This document shows positions 55,405 through 64,000 of a DNA stretch of 64,000 nt, one piece after another. The notes under the pieces were generated by a model. That model had not been told where the DNA came from. It saw only the letters and a program-made list of their open reading frames with translations, and made no database searches. The stretch comes from Bimastos eiseni (taxonomy: Eukaryota; Annelida; Clitellata; Crassiclitellata; Lumbricidae), in contig OY365814.1 of assembly GCA_959347315.1 (NCBI GenBank), positions 3,027,661 through 3,091,660 of the forward strand. The letters are read 5' to 3'. Position 1 is the first letter of the stretch, and each line of letters opens with the position of its first letter. The position numbers and the translations under genes were made by a program.

Positions 55405-58400
55405 TCATTGGCATTGCCAACGGATCTGTCATCATGCTATCTGGGTCGCCGCTTGTCAGTGGACTGTAATCTTGACATGGTGCCCTGAAAAGCCACCGCA
55501 TTGAAACGTTGGATCAATGCCGACAAGTTCTGGAAAAGGAAGTTTGTCTCTCGGGTGACACCGGTAGTTGTCGAAAGTCGGCGTCCAGTCTCAGACAGAA
55601 AGGCGAGGCCCTCATTATTGAGGGGACCGAAGGTTTCTATAGCGATTGGAACAAAAGTGTATTTCTTCTCTAGCTCAGAATATTTTGTGTGTTTCCTTGT
55701 GGCTGCTATCTCCGCCGCTCCTCCAGCTGTGGAAGCTGTCTCGGGGATATAGGAAGCGGCCACTGTGTCCACCACAGTTGCGTCCCAAAGTAAGGTCCGC
55801 CCCCCACTCCACGGTATCAGGGTCTGCCCGTCCGGTCTCTTTCCATCTAATCTGGAAAGACCTGACGGTTCCTTGACTGCTGGAATACCGGCTCTGTTGA
55901 GGTTGCGATGGATTAGGTCGTTGATATTACAGTGTCTTGCTTGACGGCCAAAACCCAATGAACAGGACAGGCCATGTGCGCCTCTGGCTGAGACGAAGGC
56001 GCCGCATGCGCAGCTGTGCGGCTCACAGATGGCCACCCCTAAACGTAGGCCGACCGCCACCCTCACGGTATCGTCCTCCAGTCTGAGATCGCGAGGAACA
56101 AATATTAATAATAATAATAATAATAATAATCTGATCCGATTGTAATATTGTTTAATATCATTGCTGTTTTCTTTTCGAGGTACACATCCTTCGAGATTAA
56201 TAGACTTAGGGACATTACTCTAGAATAGTTAGTTTTCGTTTATAGTTTTTTGCTATCTTTATTATGGTTAATAATAATCTAATATTATAATTATTGTGAT
56301 TGTCATAAAATTATCATTGAAATAATAATTATTGAAATTTTGAATAGTGCCCCTTTTTCATTTCCCAGTCCTATCCAGATCTAACAGAGCAGTCTCACGG
56401 ATAGCGTAGATATGAGGTTGATATGGGCATTAGCACCTTGGCATTAACAGTTTAGTGGCAAACAGTGCAAACATAAGTAACTTTCATTAACATGTCTTTA
56501 AGTGCATTAACATATCATTAACTTCCTGTTACAAAGTATATTTTCCATTCATTTGTCGTTGCACACTAACTAACATAATACAATACAATATGCATTATTG
56601 GAAATAATGTCATCTCTAATCTTACCTCAATCATCATGTCTTCCATTTTAATCCAAGCAAGATTGGATAATAATTCCCAGTCTAAATCTAAATGAGACCA
56701 GGAATCCGCACTGAAACTTTTACCGAATTCTACATCCCAAAAAGGTGGGTAGCGAATTGAAGCCAATTTACCAAATTCCGGACCTGAAAAATTGTGAAAT
56801 AACCTACAGAACACAACAGCGTAGACAACAGCAAAAATATCACCACCCTAACTGAAATTGGAGGCATTTGGTCCCGGACACCCCCTATCTGGACGCCTCT
56901 GACTCGCATGAATCTGTGGCGAACATGATCCATTTTAATAATCAATCTTGTCATTGGAATGTCTTCACCCTAAAGTTTTGGGATTTGTCTATCTTGTATC
57001 AATCTGGTACTCAGTTGACAGGACCACCTAATCCTGAGTGACCCATCTGAACATTTCCAATTTCAGATAGGGGTGGGGGGATATTTTTTGAGTCTTAGAG
57101 GGAGGAATATCTTGTCTTCCTGATACTTGGGACCGAGGGTTTGCCTCCATCACTCAGGAGGATTGAAGCCCCTGCTACAAGTGATAGCAAATAACGCTGC
57201 TGAAAGTAGGCACATTCTTAAGTTATATAGCTAAACCTTGTGGTACGCCAATAAGAAGCCTGGTTTGCCCGTTGTGCAGCCTAGAATACGCCCCATGCCG
57301 CAGACTTCAAACTGAAGTTGTGATGCGCAATTGCTCTTCTGCGATGCGTGACATGAAGGATAATTTAATAGATTCTGTCAGAAGTGTGTTAATGCCAAAA
57401 ACTTGTCTTGTGATGCGTAGGTAAACAATCTAAGGTCAATGAGAAGCCGTCAAAGACGGTGAGAAGTGTTTTCATCAGTTGTCGCGCAAGTGAGATATTT
57501 AGAGGATAAATTCATGCAAATCAGCGTAGTTGGGTGTAGATGACGATGGCTGGAGCTGTAAATGTTTCGCGGTCATCGTGCGATTCGCAAAAATCGTGAA
57601 TATTAACATTTTGCCGCGAATGTCCGCGAATTCTCGAATTGTATCGACACATGTCGACGATGTTGATGAACCGTGATCTCAATTAAGCAGCACAACGTAA
57701 ATAAGTCGTCGAATAATAACTATCTCAAGTTCGAAAAATAACTAAGCTATCGTCGATAACTTAGATAACTTAAGTCAATAACGAGTTGATAATTAATTAT
57801 AATTAATCGATAAATTAATATTAATGAAATCTATAGGTTACTAGATCACCGTATCTATGCTGTGTCGTAAATGGTGTTAGTGGCTTTTCTGTTTACTAGT
57901 ACTTACTACTGATGAATTGAATTTCAGTATTTCTGTATTTAAGTAACTAATTTGTAATGGATAAGTTAATATGTTCAGTGAAAATAATCTACTTTAATAA
58001 CACCGCACAACAGTTTTAAGCCCGGTTCGTTTCGCGTTAGAGACGGTCTACTATTTGGCAGTTAATGAATTTTACCCTTCGAAGTTAATTTTACTAAGCA
58101 CATGTATACCGATGTTCACAAGCGCAAAACAGAGAATGTCGAGAGTGGAGAAGTGAAAAGCAATGTATTGTAACCTGCTCATTCAGCTGCGTAGGGGCTT
58201 ATGCAAAGCCGACTTCGCAGCAGCAACGCCAGCCTATAATTATTGGCATGAATGCTTGTTGATCCTAGTCAGTTATTTGCTTATTGATTAAATTACCAAT
58301 TTGAGCGCGAACACGCCGTTAATTTTAAATTTATGGCCGCGAGTGACTCGAGAATTTTTAGATTTGTGATCGGAAACAAATTACAGCCCAAATGATGGCG

Positions 58401-59169
58401 ATTGTTATAATGATGATCCGGATGATAACGATGATGTTGATGGTGCTGATTAGAAGAAGGAATTTCATAGTGTAGAAATAGGTCTAGTAGGCGCGTGCTC
58501 AAATAAGCCAAATATATTTCTCAATAGCCTAAACGTGAATGAAAATATTTTATATGATAAAAAAGTTAAATTTGTTCATCTACTTAGGGCAATGGAAGCT
58601 TTTTTGCTGGTAAAACATTCTGAACAGATGGTTACTGTAGGAAAGCGGAGTGATCTGTTGTAGGCCACTTGATAGCTGACGATGGTTGGATAAGTCAGAT
58701 AGTAAAATATTCGATCTTGAATCTGGAAAACCATGAAACCTGTTCCAAAGAGGAGAAGCAATGTCCAGATAATCTTGCGGATAATAGACCCGACCATGTA
58801 GGATGATGGTTTGACCAAGTAAGACAAACCTACGATGGATATTTCCTCTGCAAATATTTTTATCCTGCGTCTCATTGCCATTTGTGCTATCCCAACGAAG
58901 GTTTTTGCCTCATCATCCGGAATGTTGAAATTCAATTTTTGGCTTATCTCTTCCAGAGATTCGCTTTGAGATTCTCCATCGGTGTCGGTCTCGCAGATAT
59001 CGGTTACCGATTTATTCTCGCACAGTGTCGAGCTTGGTCTCGACTCTGTCTGACTTTCATGCACTAATGACCCTTCCTGAATTTCTTTTCGTTTGTTAAT
59101 ACTTCCGTCGATCTGATTTGACGACGTTTCGCCTTCCTGCATGTACTCAATAGTGAATGGATGACTCAT
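47556..59169 (-). CDS. DEG/ENaC/ASIC-type sodium channel subunit, 7 exons, 537 aa
   Basis: Minus-strand exons: 59169-58584, 56783-56626, 50959-50872, 50302-50196, 49404-49306, 49068-48939, 48001-47556. All six junctions have GT/AG ends and matching phases, summing to 1614 bases, 537 residues plus stop, the normal family length. Family features in order: TM1 (about residues 133-152), FPTVTIC (176-182), CSFENLPC and [34 protein letters not shown], a cysteine-rich stretch ending with ECGCPLQC, and TM2 with [20 protein letters not shown]. Members are trimeric amiloride-sensitive Na+ channels gated by peptides, protons, force or proteases. Oddities: the N-terminal HG gating motif reads VG (residues 113-114) and the G-x-S filter reads GGT. 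The start is fixed by an in-frame TAG 15 bases upstream. Introns hold LINE copies. Confidence 0.9.
48939..49068 (-). CDS. DEG/ENaC exon 6: cysteine-rich thumb
   Basis: Acceptor GCTTGTAG|CTGTCT, donor AACG|GTATGA. Reads [12 protein letters not shown], then [20 protein letters not shown] and CRPIQFN. P-Y-G-x-C and the C-x3-C-x8-C-x-C spacing are typical. Confidence 0.87.
49306..49404 (-). CDS. DEG/ENaC exon 5: HDPHDQP palm segment
   Basis: Exactly 33 codons. Acceptor CCCATAG|GTTGTC, donor AAAC|GTAAGT. Reads [20 protein letters not shown], then [13 protein letters not shown]. Confidence 0.87.
50196..50302 (-). CDS. DEG/ENaC exon 4: [10 protein letters not shown] segment
   Basis: Acceptor GTTACAG|CGAATT and donor TTCAGA|GTATGT. 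Reads [20 protein letters not shown] and ends AVGFR. The G-x-x-x-GL-x-L-x-L motif is a hallmark of the palm domain. Confidence 0.87.
50872..50959 (-). CDS. DEG/ENaC exon 3: first ectodomain cysteines
   Basis: Acceptor ATATTTCAG|TGTTCT and donor CCAG|GTGATT. Reads [17 protein letters not shown], then GFCLSFNP, the family C-x-F...C...G-x-C-x-x-F-N pattern. Confidence 0.85.
51280..51475. repeat. GGTGGC, GATGAT, AAT and AAC microsatellite cluster
   Basis: Adjacent short runs of GGCGGTGG, ATGATG, AATAAT and AACAAC lead into the LINE copy that follows. Confidence 0.85.
51454..52310 (+). mobile_element. 5'-truncated LINE copy A, C-terminal region (RLE-type candidate)
   Basis: Reads [58 protein letters not shown] and, in shifted frames, [13 protein letters not shown] and [20 protein letters not shown]. 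The C-x-C...H...C, RH..ND and (K)RPDG...WD.TV.DT series seen across the copies here resembles the restriction-like endonuclease (RLE) of R2-type LINEs; that assignment is inference. Frameshifts near 51910 and 52000. An (AAT)n tract follows at 52328-52490. Confidence 0.7.
52328..52490. repeat. (AAT)n tract, LINE tail-associated
   Basis: Two successive TAATAATAAT tracts with a duplicated ATAGTAATAATTACAAATAT segment sit between LINE copies A and B. Confidence 0.9.
52492..53060 (+). mobile_element. 5'-truncated LINE copy B, C-terminal region
   Basis: Reads [52 protein letters not shown], then after a one-base shift [20 protein letters not shown] and [18 protein letters not shown] to [10 protein letters not shown] and a stop at 53051. 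It is nearly identical to copy E at 55437-56066 and is followed by a short 3' UTR and an (AAT)n tail at 53096-53154. Confidence 0.75.
53093..54365 (-). mobile_element. LINE copy C with the reverse transcriptase deleted
   Basis: The minus strand carries an N-terminal part (54331-53588): [20 protein letters not shown] zinc-binding-like segment, [30 protein letters not shown] and [17 protein letters not shown] (about 53575-53525). This passes almost directly into the C-terminal part [50 protein letters not shown] and [13 protein letters not shown] (about 53545-53150). The whole polymerase region between them is absent, and the junction near 53540 shifts frame. A TAATAA tail abuts its 3' end. It cannot encode a polymerase. 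Confidence 0.75.
53096..53156. repeat. (AAT)n shared tail of head-on LINE copies B and C
   Basis: The AAT tract lies between the 3' end of copy B (plus) and the truncated 3' end of copy C (minus). Confidence 0.9.
54822..54897. repeat. (AAT)n microsatellite
   Basis: TAATAATAAT run beside the inverted repeat arm at 54895. Confidence 0.9.
55028..55090. repeat. (TA)n microsatellite
   Basis: About 30 TA units. Confidence 0.97.
55091..55229 (+). mobile_element. LINE copy D, short C-terminal fragment
   Basis: Reads [20 protein letters not shown], then [20 protein letters not shown], the WDATV.DT segment of the same LINE group. It is interrupted at the right by the GACTTAGGG repeat. Confidence 0.65.
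55310..55402. repeat. (ATT)n/(TAA)n tail of LINE copy E
   Basis: ATT/AAT repeats adjoin the 3' end of copy E on the minus strand. Confidence 0.85.
55403..56098 (-). mobile_element. 5'-truncated LINE copy E, open C-terminal ORF of 209 codons
   Basis: An uninterrupted minus-strand frame (56066-55437): [110 protein letters not shown], ending [11 protein letters not shown]. It is the best preserved copy of the family here and nearly identical to copy B, so both are young. It lacks the polymerase and its own start, so it is a dead 3' fragment. The AAT tail follows. Confidence 0.8.
56626..56783 (-). CDS. DEG/ENaC exon 2: proximal ectodomain
   Basis: Acceptor TTTTTCAG|GTCCGG and donor GAG|GTAAGA. 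Reads [19 protein letters not shown] and ends KMEDMMIE, which joins the CSFENLPC of exon 3 in phase 0. The finger region is short for the family. Confidence 0.82.
57000..58580. other. DEG/ENaC intron 1; no other gene recognised
   Basis: AT-rich intron sequence. A small dispersed repeat (57130-57176) is shared with 32780-32880. TCGAATAATAACTA-type words occur at 57700-57800. Confidence 0.4.
58584..59169 (-). CDS. DEG/ENaC exon 1: cytoplasmic N-terminus, TM1
   Basis: 195 codons plus one base. The first 90 residues are polar and acidic, without a signal peptide. Then [13 protein letters not shown] (position of the HG motif), TM1 [18 protein letters not shown], and [13 protein letters not shown]. 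Donor CTAA|GTAGAT, phase 1. Confidence 0.88.
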
Positions 59170-59860
59170 CTTTAACTGCTTCTACAGATCGAACGAATTG
59201 TATGCTTTCATTAATATGTTTACAAGGCAAGAAACTCAATTTATGTGTATAAATATAAATCAATCAAAGTTTATTTGGCGATCCAATAACAAAACAAGAA
59301 TGACAATTATACAAATCTTGCAGCTATTGCTATTGGACCCAATTAGGGATCGGAAGATCCCGCTGGTTAGGGCCACCTGGGGATGTGCAAGGTGACAATG
59401 AACAATAGCACCAATTATCGATTTCGAACTATTATAAGTTTGTGCAAAATAACATTTATTTGAACAGTATCAACTGAAAACCCTACTAAACTTAAGCAAT
59501 AACATAGCTATTATAGTGACCACAATTAATTCATAACATGGTAGTAGCAAGTTGCAACAACGCCAACCACACGTATAGAGAGTAGAGTAACTCTGGGGTC
59601 GTAAATCACTTTATGGCCTATTTTTTTATTTTAAACTGAGTTTGTTATGGCCGACTCCGACAAATTGCGATTTGTAGTTTTTTTTTAATGGAGTGGCTGA
59701 TTGGAATGAGCTTGGATAAGGGTTAAAAAATCGCAGCTTTTTCTCTATTTATATATCGTTTGCAGGTTTAAATCAGAATACTAATTACGTTCTGTTGACA
59801 ATTGTGATGGTTATTGTGAACGTATTTTGGACATTGCATAGGTTAAGTCGTTTAAATCGT

Positions 59861-59865
<5 letters not shown>

Positions 59866-59922
<57 letters not shown>
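59866..59922. repeat. (TA)n microsatellite
   Basis: About 27 TA units immediately before the LTR element. Confidence 0.97.
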
Positions 59923-59923
<1 letters not shown>

Positions 59924-60305
59924 TCAGGATATCTTTAGTACAAGGCGTGAGCTCTGCCCGATCGATTTGTAGGCGCTAGCCGCAGCTGCTGTATGCGACT
60001 GTATCGCACCTGTGCTGATGTCAGATTGAGCGCGAAATTTGTAGAGTTGCTGACTGGTAGTTTTTAGTTGTCGTGCGTTCGGTAGACCTTATGGAGTTCT
60101 AGCATTGTGTATTGTTCACGTTGATAATTGCAATTTGTGTTGGATGATATTTTTGGTTGAAAGGAATAAGAAAAGTTAAAAGAAGTCGCAGTTGTTTCTC
60201 TAGATTAGAAATACAGTTAAACAGTCGATCGAAAGTAAGGGAAGGAGGCGACATCTGAATGTTGGTCCGTTTGCTGGAGCGAGAGAAAGTGGGCTGATAT
60301 TTGTT

Positions 60306-60323
60306 TGGTGGCAGCGGCGGGAT
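60306..60323 (+). promoter_or_regulatory. Candidate tRNA primer-binding site
   Basis: TGGTGGCAGCGGCGGGAT starts with TGG, as required for pairing to a tRNA 3' CCA, and lies about 390 bases before gag. The tRNA identity was not determined. Confidence 0.5.
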
Positions 60324-60709
60324 ACACATTCATTGTATCCGAAAAGAGAGTTGGAGATTTACTGTTTTGTGATTTACTATTGGAGATAGACTGTTGGAGA
60401 TTTACTGTTGGAGATTGACTGTTGGAGTTTTGACTGTCGGAGTTTTGCTGTTTTAAGTTTTACTGGAGATTTTCAAGGAGTTTTGCTGGATACTTTCAAG
60501 GAGTTTTGGCTGAAGATTACTTTCATCAGTGTATTCAGTCGACCTATAGAAGAGACACTTTCTTCATCACTCGCTGTGAATCGACGACAGACAACTCGAA
60601 GGAAAAGACATCCAAGGGGAAAGGTATTAAAATTGTTTGTTCGGCACCAAAAAAAATCACCGTCCAAGCTTTACTTTGACAAAGAAAGTAAATAAGTAAA
60701 ATTGAGAAA

Positions 60710-62140
60710 TTGATTGAAGAGAGACAGGCCTACATTAAGAAAATGTCTACAAGCAACATAAAGCGTCAGTTGGTAAAGGCTGGACGTCAAGAAGAGCAAT
60801 TAGCCGGCATGTCATATGCTGATTTACTTAAAGCCTTAGCTGAGTCCTGGGTTAAAGAAGAAGGAGAAGGTGCTGTGGGAAGCGTCATACCTATAGAAAG
60901 GCCTGTTGAAAAGGCAATGACGATGGAGATGTTTATGCAATGGATGATGATGCAAAGACAAGAAGATGAACGCATAAGGCAAGACGAAGAGCGTAGAAGG
61001 CAAGAGGAGAAACAAGAAGCAGAGCGTAGAAGGTATGACGAAGAGCGTAGAAGGCAAGAAGAGAAACAAGAGGATGAGCGTAAGAGACAAGAATCTGAAA
61101 AGAGACGTCAAGATGAACTTGAGATACAGTGACAACAGTTTGCAATTCAGTTGGCCCTAATAAAACAAGACAGGAATGAAGCTGATGCAAGGCGTACGAG
61201 TCAGATGAATGAGATAGAAGCTGCACGCAAACAGTAAGATGAAGCACGAAAACAAGAATTGATAGATAGGAATAAAGAACAAGAGGAAAAGGAAACAATT
61301 TGTAAACAAGAGTTGAAAAAATCCGAGGATGCTAGGCAAGAACAGGAGAAAAAAGAAGCAATTAGACAAGAAGAGTTGAAAAAAGAAGAAGCAATTAGAC
61401 AAGAAGAGTTGAAATTGCAAAAGAAGAACGATGAAAAGGAGGAAGCAGAAAGGAAAGAACGTCTAAAAATTTAACAGAGAAAGTTAGAATTAAAGCAATT
61501 GCAATTTGACGAAGAGAAAAAGAACAGGGAAGCAGAAGAAATTAGAAGGCTAGAAAAATGTGAGAGAGAAGAGAAAACTCCAAGAAAGTGAAACGTTGGT
61601 GGCTAAAAAAAAGAAGATTGGAGATGCAATGAAGAATGTGTTGCCGAGAATGCCGACAGAATATATGGAGGTACCGTTATATTTGAAATGGCTGAGAACG
61701 CATTTCATAGTTTCAAAGTGGATCAGCAGTTATGGGTTAAAATGTTGTTTCCACTGATGACTCCGAAAGCTAGAACTGTACTGAATAGATTGTCTTTGAC
61801 TGACCTCGATAATTATGAGAAAGTGAAACAGCATTCGTTGAGAGAATTTAAATTAAAGCCGAGAGAATATAGAGCTAAATTCTCTGAAGCCAGGAAGACG
61901 ACTGAAGAAACGTACACAATGTTTACGGCGAGGTTGAAGAATCTGTTGAATTATTATGTGAGAAGTCTCCAAGTGAATCAGAATTGCGACAAGTTGTTCG
62001 ATTTGTTGATAGCGGACAAATTGAAAGAAACCTTACCACCAGGTCCACTTCAGTTTGGGTTGTCTAAGGAAGAGACACAGTGTCAGGAAGCTAGTGTGAT
62101 TACAGATCTAGCGGATATCCATGTAAACAATAAGATATAA
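60710..62140 (+). pseudogene. LTR-element gag with coiled coil, disrupted
   Basis: The start is MIEERQAYIKKM or the internal MSTSNIKRQLVKAG. A charged coiled coil of (E/D)ERRRQEEKQE-type repeats runs to about 61560, then a capsid-like part with QQLWVKMLFPLMTPKARTVL, REFKLKPREYRAKFSEARKT and LIADKLKETLPPG (61688-62140), a gypsy-gag pattern. Stops at about 61130, 61236 and 61472 and a frame change near 61690 break it. The product would have formed the particle shell. Confidence 0.65.
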
Positions 62141-62422
62141 CCCGTCTGGTGTCAAAGAGAGAACAGAAGGAGCAACTGGGAGACAAGAGAATAGTAAGTC
62201 GCCGAATCTGTATATAAGACCGGAAGTGAATGAACAACGAGGTCCAGTAGTGAAACATTGCCATAATTGCGAATGGAGTAAACATATAGCAAATATTTGC
62301 CAAAGTCCAAATTCAAAAGTACGCCATGATACGAAGGTTAATCAAATTCAAATAGCTAGAGATGTGGATAGTCAAGTGGAAGTTCAAGAAGGACAAGAAA
62401 CAGAAGTAAAGTCAGTAATGAA

Positions 62423-62905
62423 ATGTGGGATTCAAAAAAAAATTTTATGGCGACACCACAAAGTCAAGGAGAAATTGGAAAAACTGAAGAAAAGAAAATA
62501 CTGAAAAAGTCATGTCTCCAGTATGTTGAAGTTGAATTGCATGGAGCAATAGGAAAGCAACCGGTTAAGGTGAAGACGTTGATTGATTCTGGCACAGAAG
62601 TTCCAATAATCAGTGAGAAATTGTTGGAAGGAATGGAAGTACAAGAAATGGGTAAAGCGAATTTGCAGTGTGTGACAGGAGATGCCATACCAGCGAAGTT
62701 GGTCAAAGTTAATGTACGGTTATACATGTATGATGATCAATTGGAAGATGGAAAGTCGATACAAGGAAGTACGTGTTCGCTGACACCATATCCTACTTTG
62801 ATGTGTGCAAGCATAGCAAACATGGGGAGTACGGACAAGTTTCTGTTACATCCAGATATAATAGCAGAACTGAGAGCAATTCCGCAGGTAAATATGAAAG
62901 AGTAG
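62423..62905 (+). pseudogene. LTR-element aspartic protease region
   Basis: VKVKTLIDSGTEVPIISEKL carries the DSG active site of retropepsins (usually D-S/T-G-A; here DSGTE). A zinc-knuckle relic, CHNCEWSKHIANIC, lies before it at about 62262 in another frame. The frame ends at a stop at 62905. Confidence 0.6.
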
Positions 62906-62917
62906 CCAGGAGAAACC

Positions 62918-63217
62918 ATGGTGAAAGTGAAGATGATGACAAGACAACAGAGTAAGAAGCAAGCAGTTGCAGAGGTCGAAGAAGAGAAGGAAACGGAAAG
63001 TGAAAGTGAAACAGAAATCGATGATGAATTACAATTAGAATTACAAGTAATACCATCCGATGGAATAACACCAGAAGAAACGAATAGACAAGCGATGGAC
63101 GCATGTGAGAATGAGGAAATTAATTATACAGATGGAAGCGATGACGATGAAGATGTGTTTTATCCAGAAGACATGGACATGTGGAGAGAAGAGATGCAGG
63201 AAAAACAAAAGTTTTAA
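62918..63217 (+). pseudogene. Acidic spacer between protease and integrase
   Basis: A 99-codon frame rich in E and D (EVEEEKETESESETEIDDEL, DGSDDDEDVFYPEDMDMW). There are no polymerase motifs in it or in the other frames of this interval. Confidence 0.5.
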
Positions 63218-63313
63218 ATGAAAGAAGCAAAGAAGTTTGAGAGTCAACAGAAAGATGATGAATCATAGAAATCATGATGGCATTTAGCACAGGAGAGAGA
63301 GTCAAAGTTCAAA

Positions 63314-64000
63314 GTGAAGAACGACTTGTTACATCGAGAACACAAGATCTTGGATAAGGTAATATACCAGACAGTGTTACCGAAGGAGAGGAGAATTAAA
63401 GTGATGGAGTTAGCTCATGAATCAGCATTTGGTGGTCATCTAGGAGAAGAAAAGACAGGAGAAAGAATTGAATGGTCGTTTGCATGGCCAAAGATGCGAA
63501 GAGACATTGAAAAATTCTGTAAGTCAGAATTTCTCATGCGAGAAATGTCAATTAAAGAAAATAAGTTTGGTGATGGACAGGGTTCCAATTGTTGCAGTTC
63601 CAAGAGAAGAAGTGACTTTCATAAAAAATGACATTGGATGTGATTGGCCCAATCGTGCCTACGTCATCGGAAGGCCATAAGTATCGTTTGAGTATTGTGG
63701 ACTCTTGCACGCGCTGGCCGCAGCGTTCTTGTTGAAGATGTTAGCTGCAAAGGCTGTATGTGAAGCGTTGATGGAATTATTCTCAAATGTTGGAGTACCG
63801 TCAAGTACCACAAGCAACCACGGACAAAATTTTACAGCAAGTTTGACCAGAGAATTCTTATCATTGTTTGGATGTAGTCCAGTATTTGATACACCAGGTC
63901 ATCCGGAGGCTGCTGGATTAGCCGAGAGATGGAATCAAACTTTCAAAAAGATGATTCATAATGTCATCGTGGACAATCCAAGAAGATGGCATAAGATAGT
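63314..64000 (+). pseudogene. LTR-element integrase, frame-broken, truncated by window end
   Basis: Zinc-binding part: AHESAFGGHLGEEKTGERI (H...H), then FCKS and, in the next frame, SCEKCQ. Core: LDVIGPIVPTSSEGHKYRLS and IVDSCTRWP, then after frame changes TTSNHGQNFTASL, where the usual second catalytic D (SDxGxxF) reads N, and DTPGHPEAAGLAERWNQTFK with the E kept. At least three frame breaks. It would have inserted the DNA copy into the host genome but is non-functional. Confidence 0.65.

Larger units (their letters stand above)
54895..56286. repeat. Inverted repeat framing LINE copies D and E, with a third internal arm
   Basis: About 110 bases at 54895-55006 (AATATTAGATTATTGTTAAC ... GGAAGTGTACCTCG) recur inverted at 56176-56286. 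An 83-base part also occurs inverted at 55227-55309. All share GACTTAGGGACATTAC. The first and second could pair as a hairpin around (TA)n and copy D. The first and third frame a 1.39-kb unit. Confidence 0.8.
59925..64000 (+). mobile_element. Decayed Ty3/Gypsy-type LTR element, possibly Gmr1-like; runs off the window
   Basis: Order on the plus strand: putative 5' LTR/leader (from about 59925), primer-binding-like TGGTGGCAGCGGCGGGAT (60306-60323), gag with long coiled coil (60710-62140), a degenerate zinc knuckle (about 62262-62300), protease (62423-62905), an acidic spacer (62918-63217) and integrase (63314 to the window end). No reverse transcriptase or RNase H lies between protease and integrase. 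Gag has at least three in-frame stops, and integrase has frame breaks and a changed catalytic residue. The element is inactive. LTR boundaries cannot be fixed without the 3' LTR. Confidence 0.7.

Overview
This is a repeat-rich, AT-rich, intron-bearing animal genome segment, most likely from a marine invertebrate. Spliced genes with GT/AG junctions, CARD, NHL and DEG/ENaC domains, a Helitron, LINE fragments, a possible Gmr1-like LTR element and many short-unit foldback repeats all point that way. The retroelement set and the TU-like foldbacks lean weakly towards a deuterostome, but the species cannot be named from sequence alone.

Two host genes can be modelled exon by exon. (1) Minus strand, 59169 to 47556: a seven-exon DEG/ENaC/ASIC-type sodium channel. 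All six splice phases agree, giving a 537-residue protein with TM1, a cysteine-rich ectodomain and TM2. Its second intron (56625-50960) holds a nest of 5'-truncated LINE copies. (2) Plus strand, 26611 to 40751: TKL/MLK-like kinase exons followed, in compatible phase, by a linker exon, a CARD exon and a terminal NHL-propeller exon. This would be a kinase-CARD-NHL protein of innate-immune type. Its kinase has DFD in place of DFG, its HRD/catalytic-loop exon is not visible, one donor is GC, and one junction is frame-ambiguous. The gene is therefore either a pseudokinase, decaying, or incompletely seen.

Layout: 0.4-0.7 kb broken C2H2 zinc-finger remnant. 1.15-3.1 kb LINE fragments, including two head-to-head 3' ends. 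3.1-4.15 kb decayed virus-like cassette (minus). 4.2-11.5 kb mostly repeats and minisatellites. 11.9-13.3 kb decayed transposase-like gene with a LINE nested in it. 15.6-15.9 kb foldback. 16.1-17.1 kb Helitron. 17.1-18.3 kb TIR-like dispersed repeat, with a second inverted copy at 43.5-44.95 kb. 19.85-20.2 kb second copy of the transposase-like family. 20.2-23.4 kb microsatellites, a MITE-like element and a 34-bp minisatellite. 23.4-24.5 kb LINE. 24.7-26.1 kb foldback. 26.6-40.8 kb kinase-CARD-NHL gene, with LINE, hAT, MITE and foldback insertions in its introns. 41-47 kb repeats. 47.5-59.2 kb channel gene. 59.9-64 kb decayed Ty3/Gypsy-type element that runs off the window.

The main novelty candidates are the kinase-CARD-NHL architecture, a set of foldback elements whose arms are built from different 12-16 bp tandem words around a shared core, protease followed directly by integrase in the LTR element, a LINE copy lacking its whole reverse transcriptase, and a multi-copy gene family with DTT...CRHH motifs reminiscent of hAT transposases.
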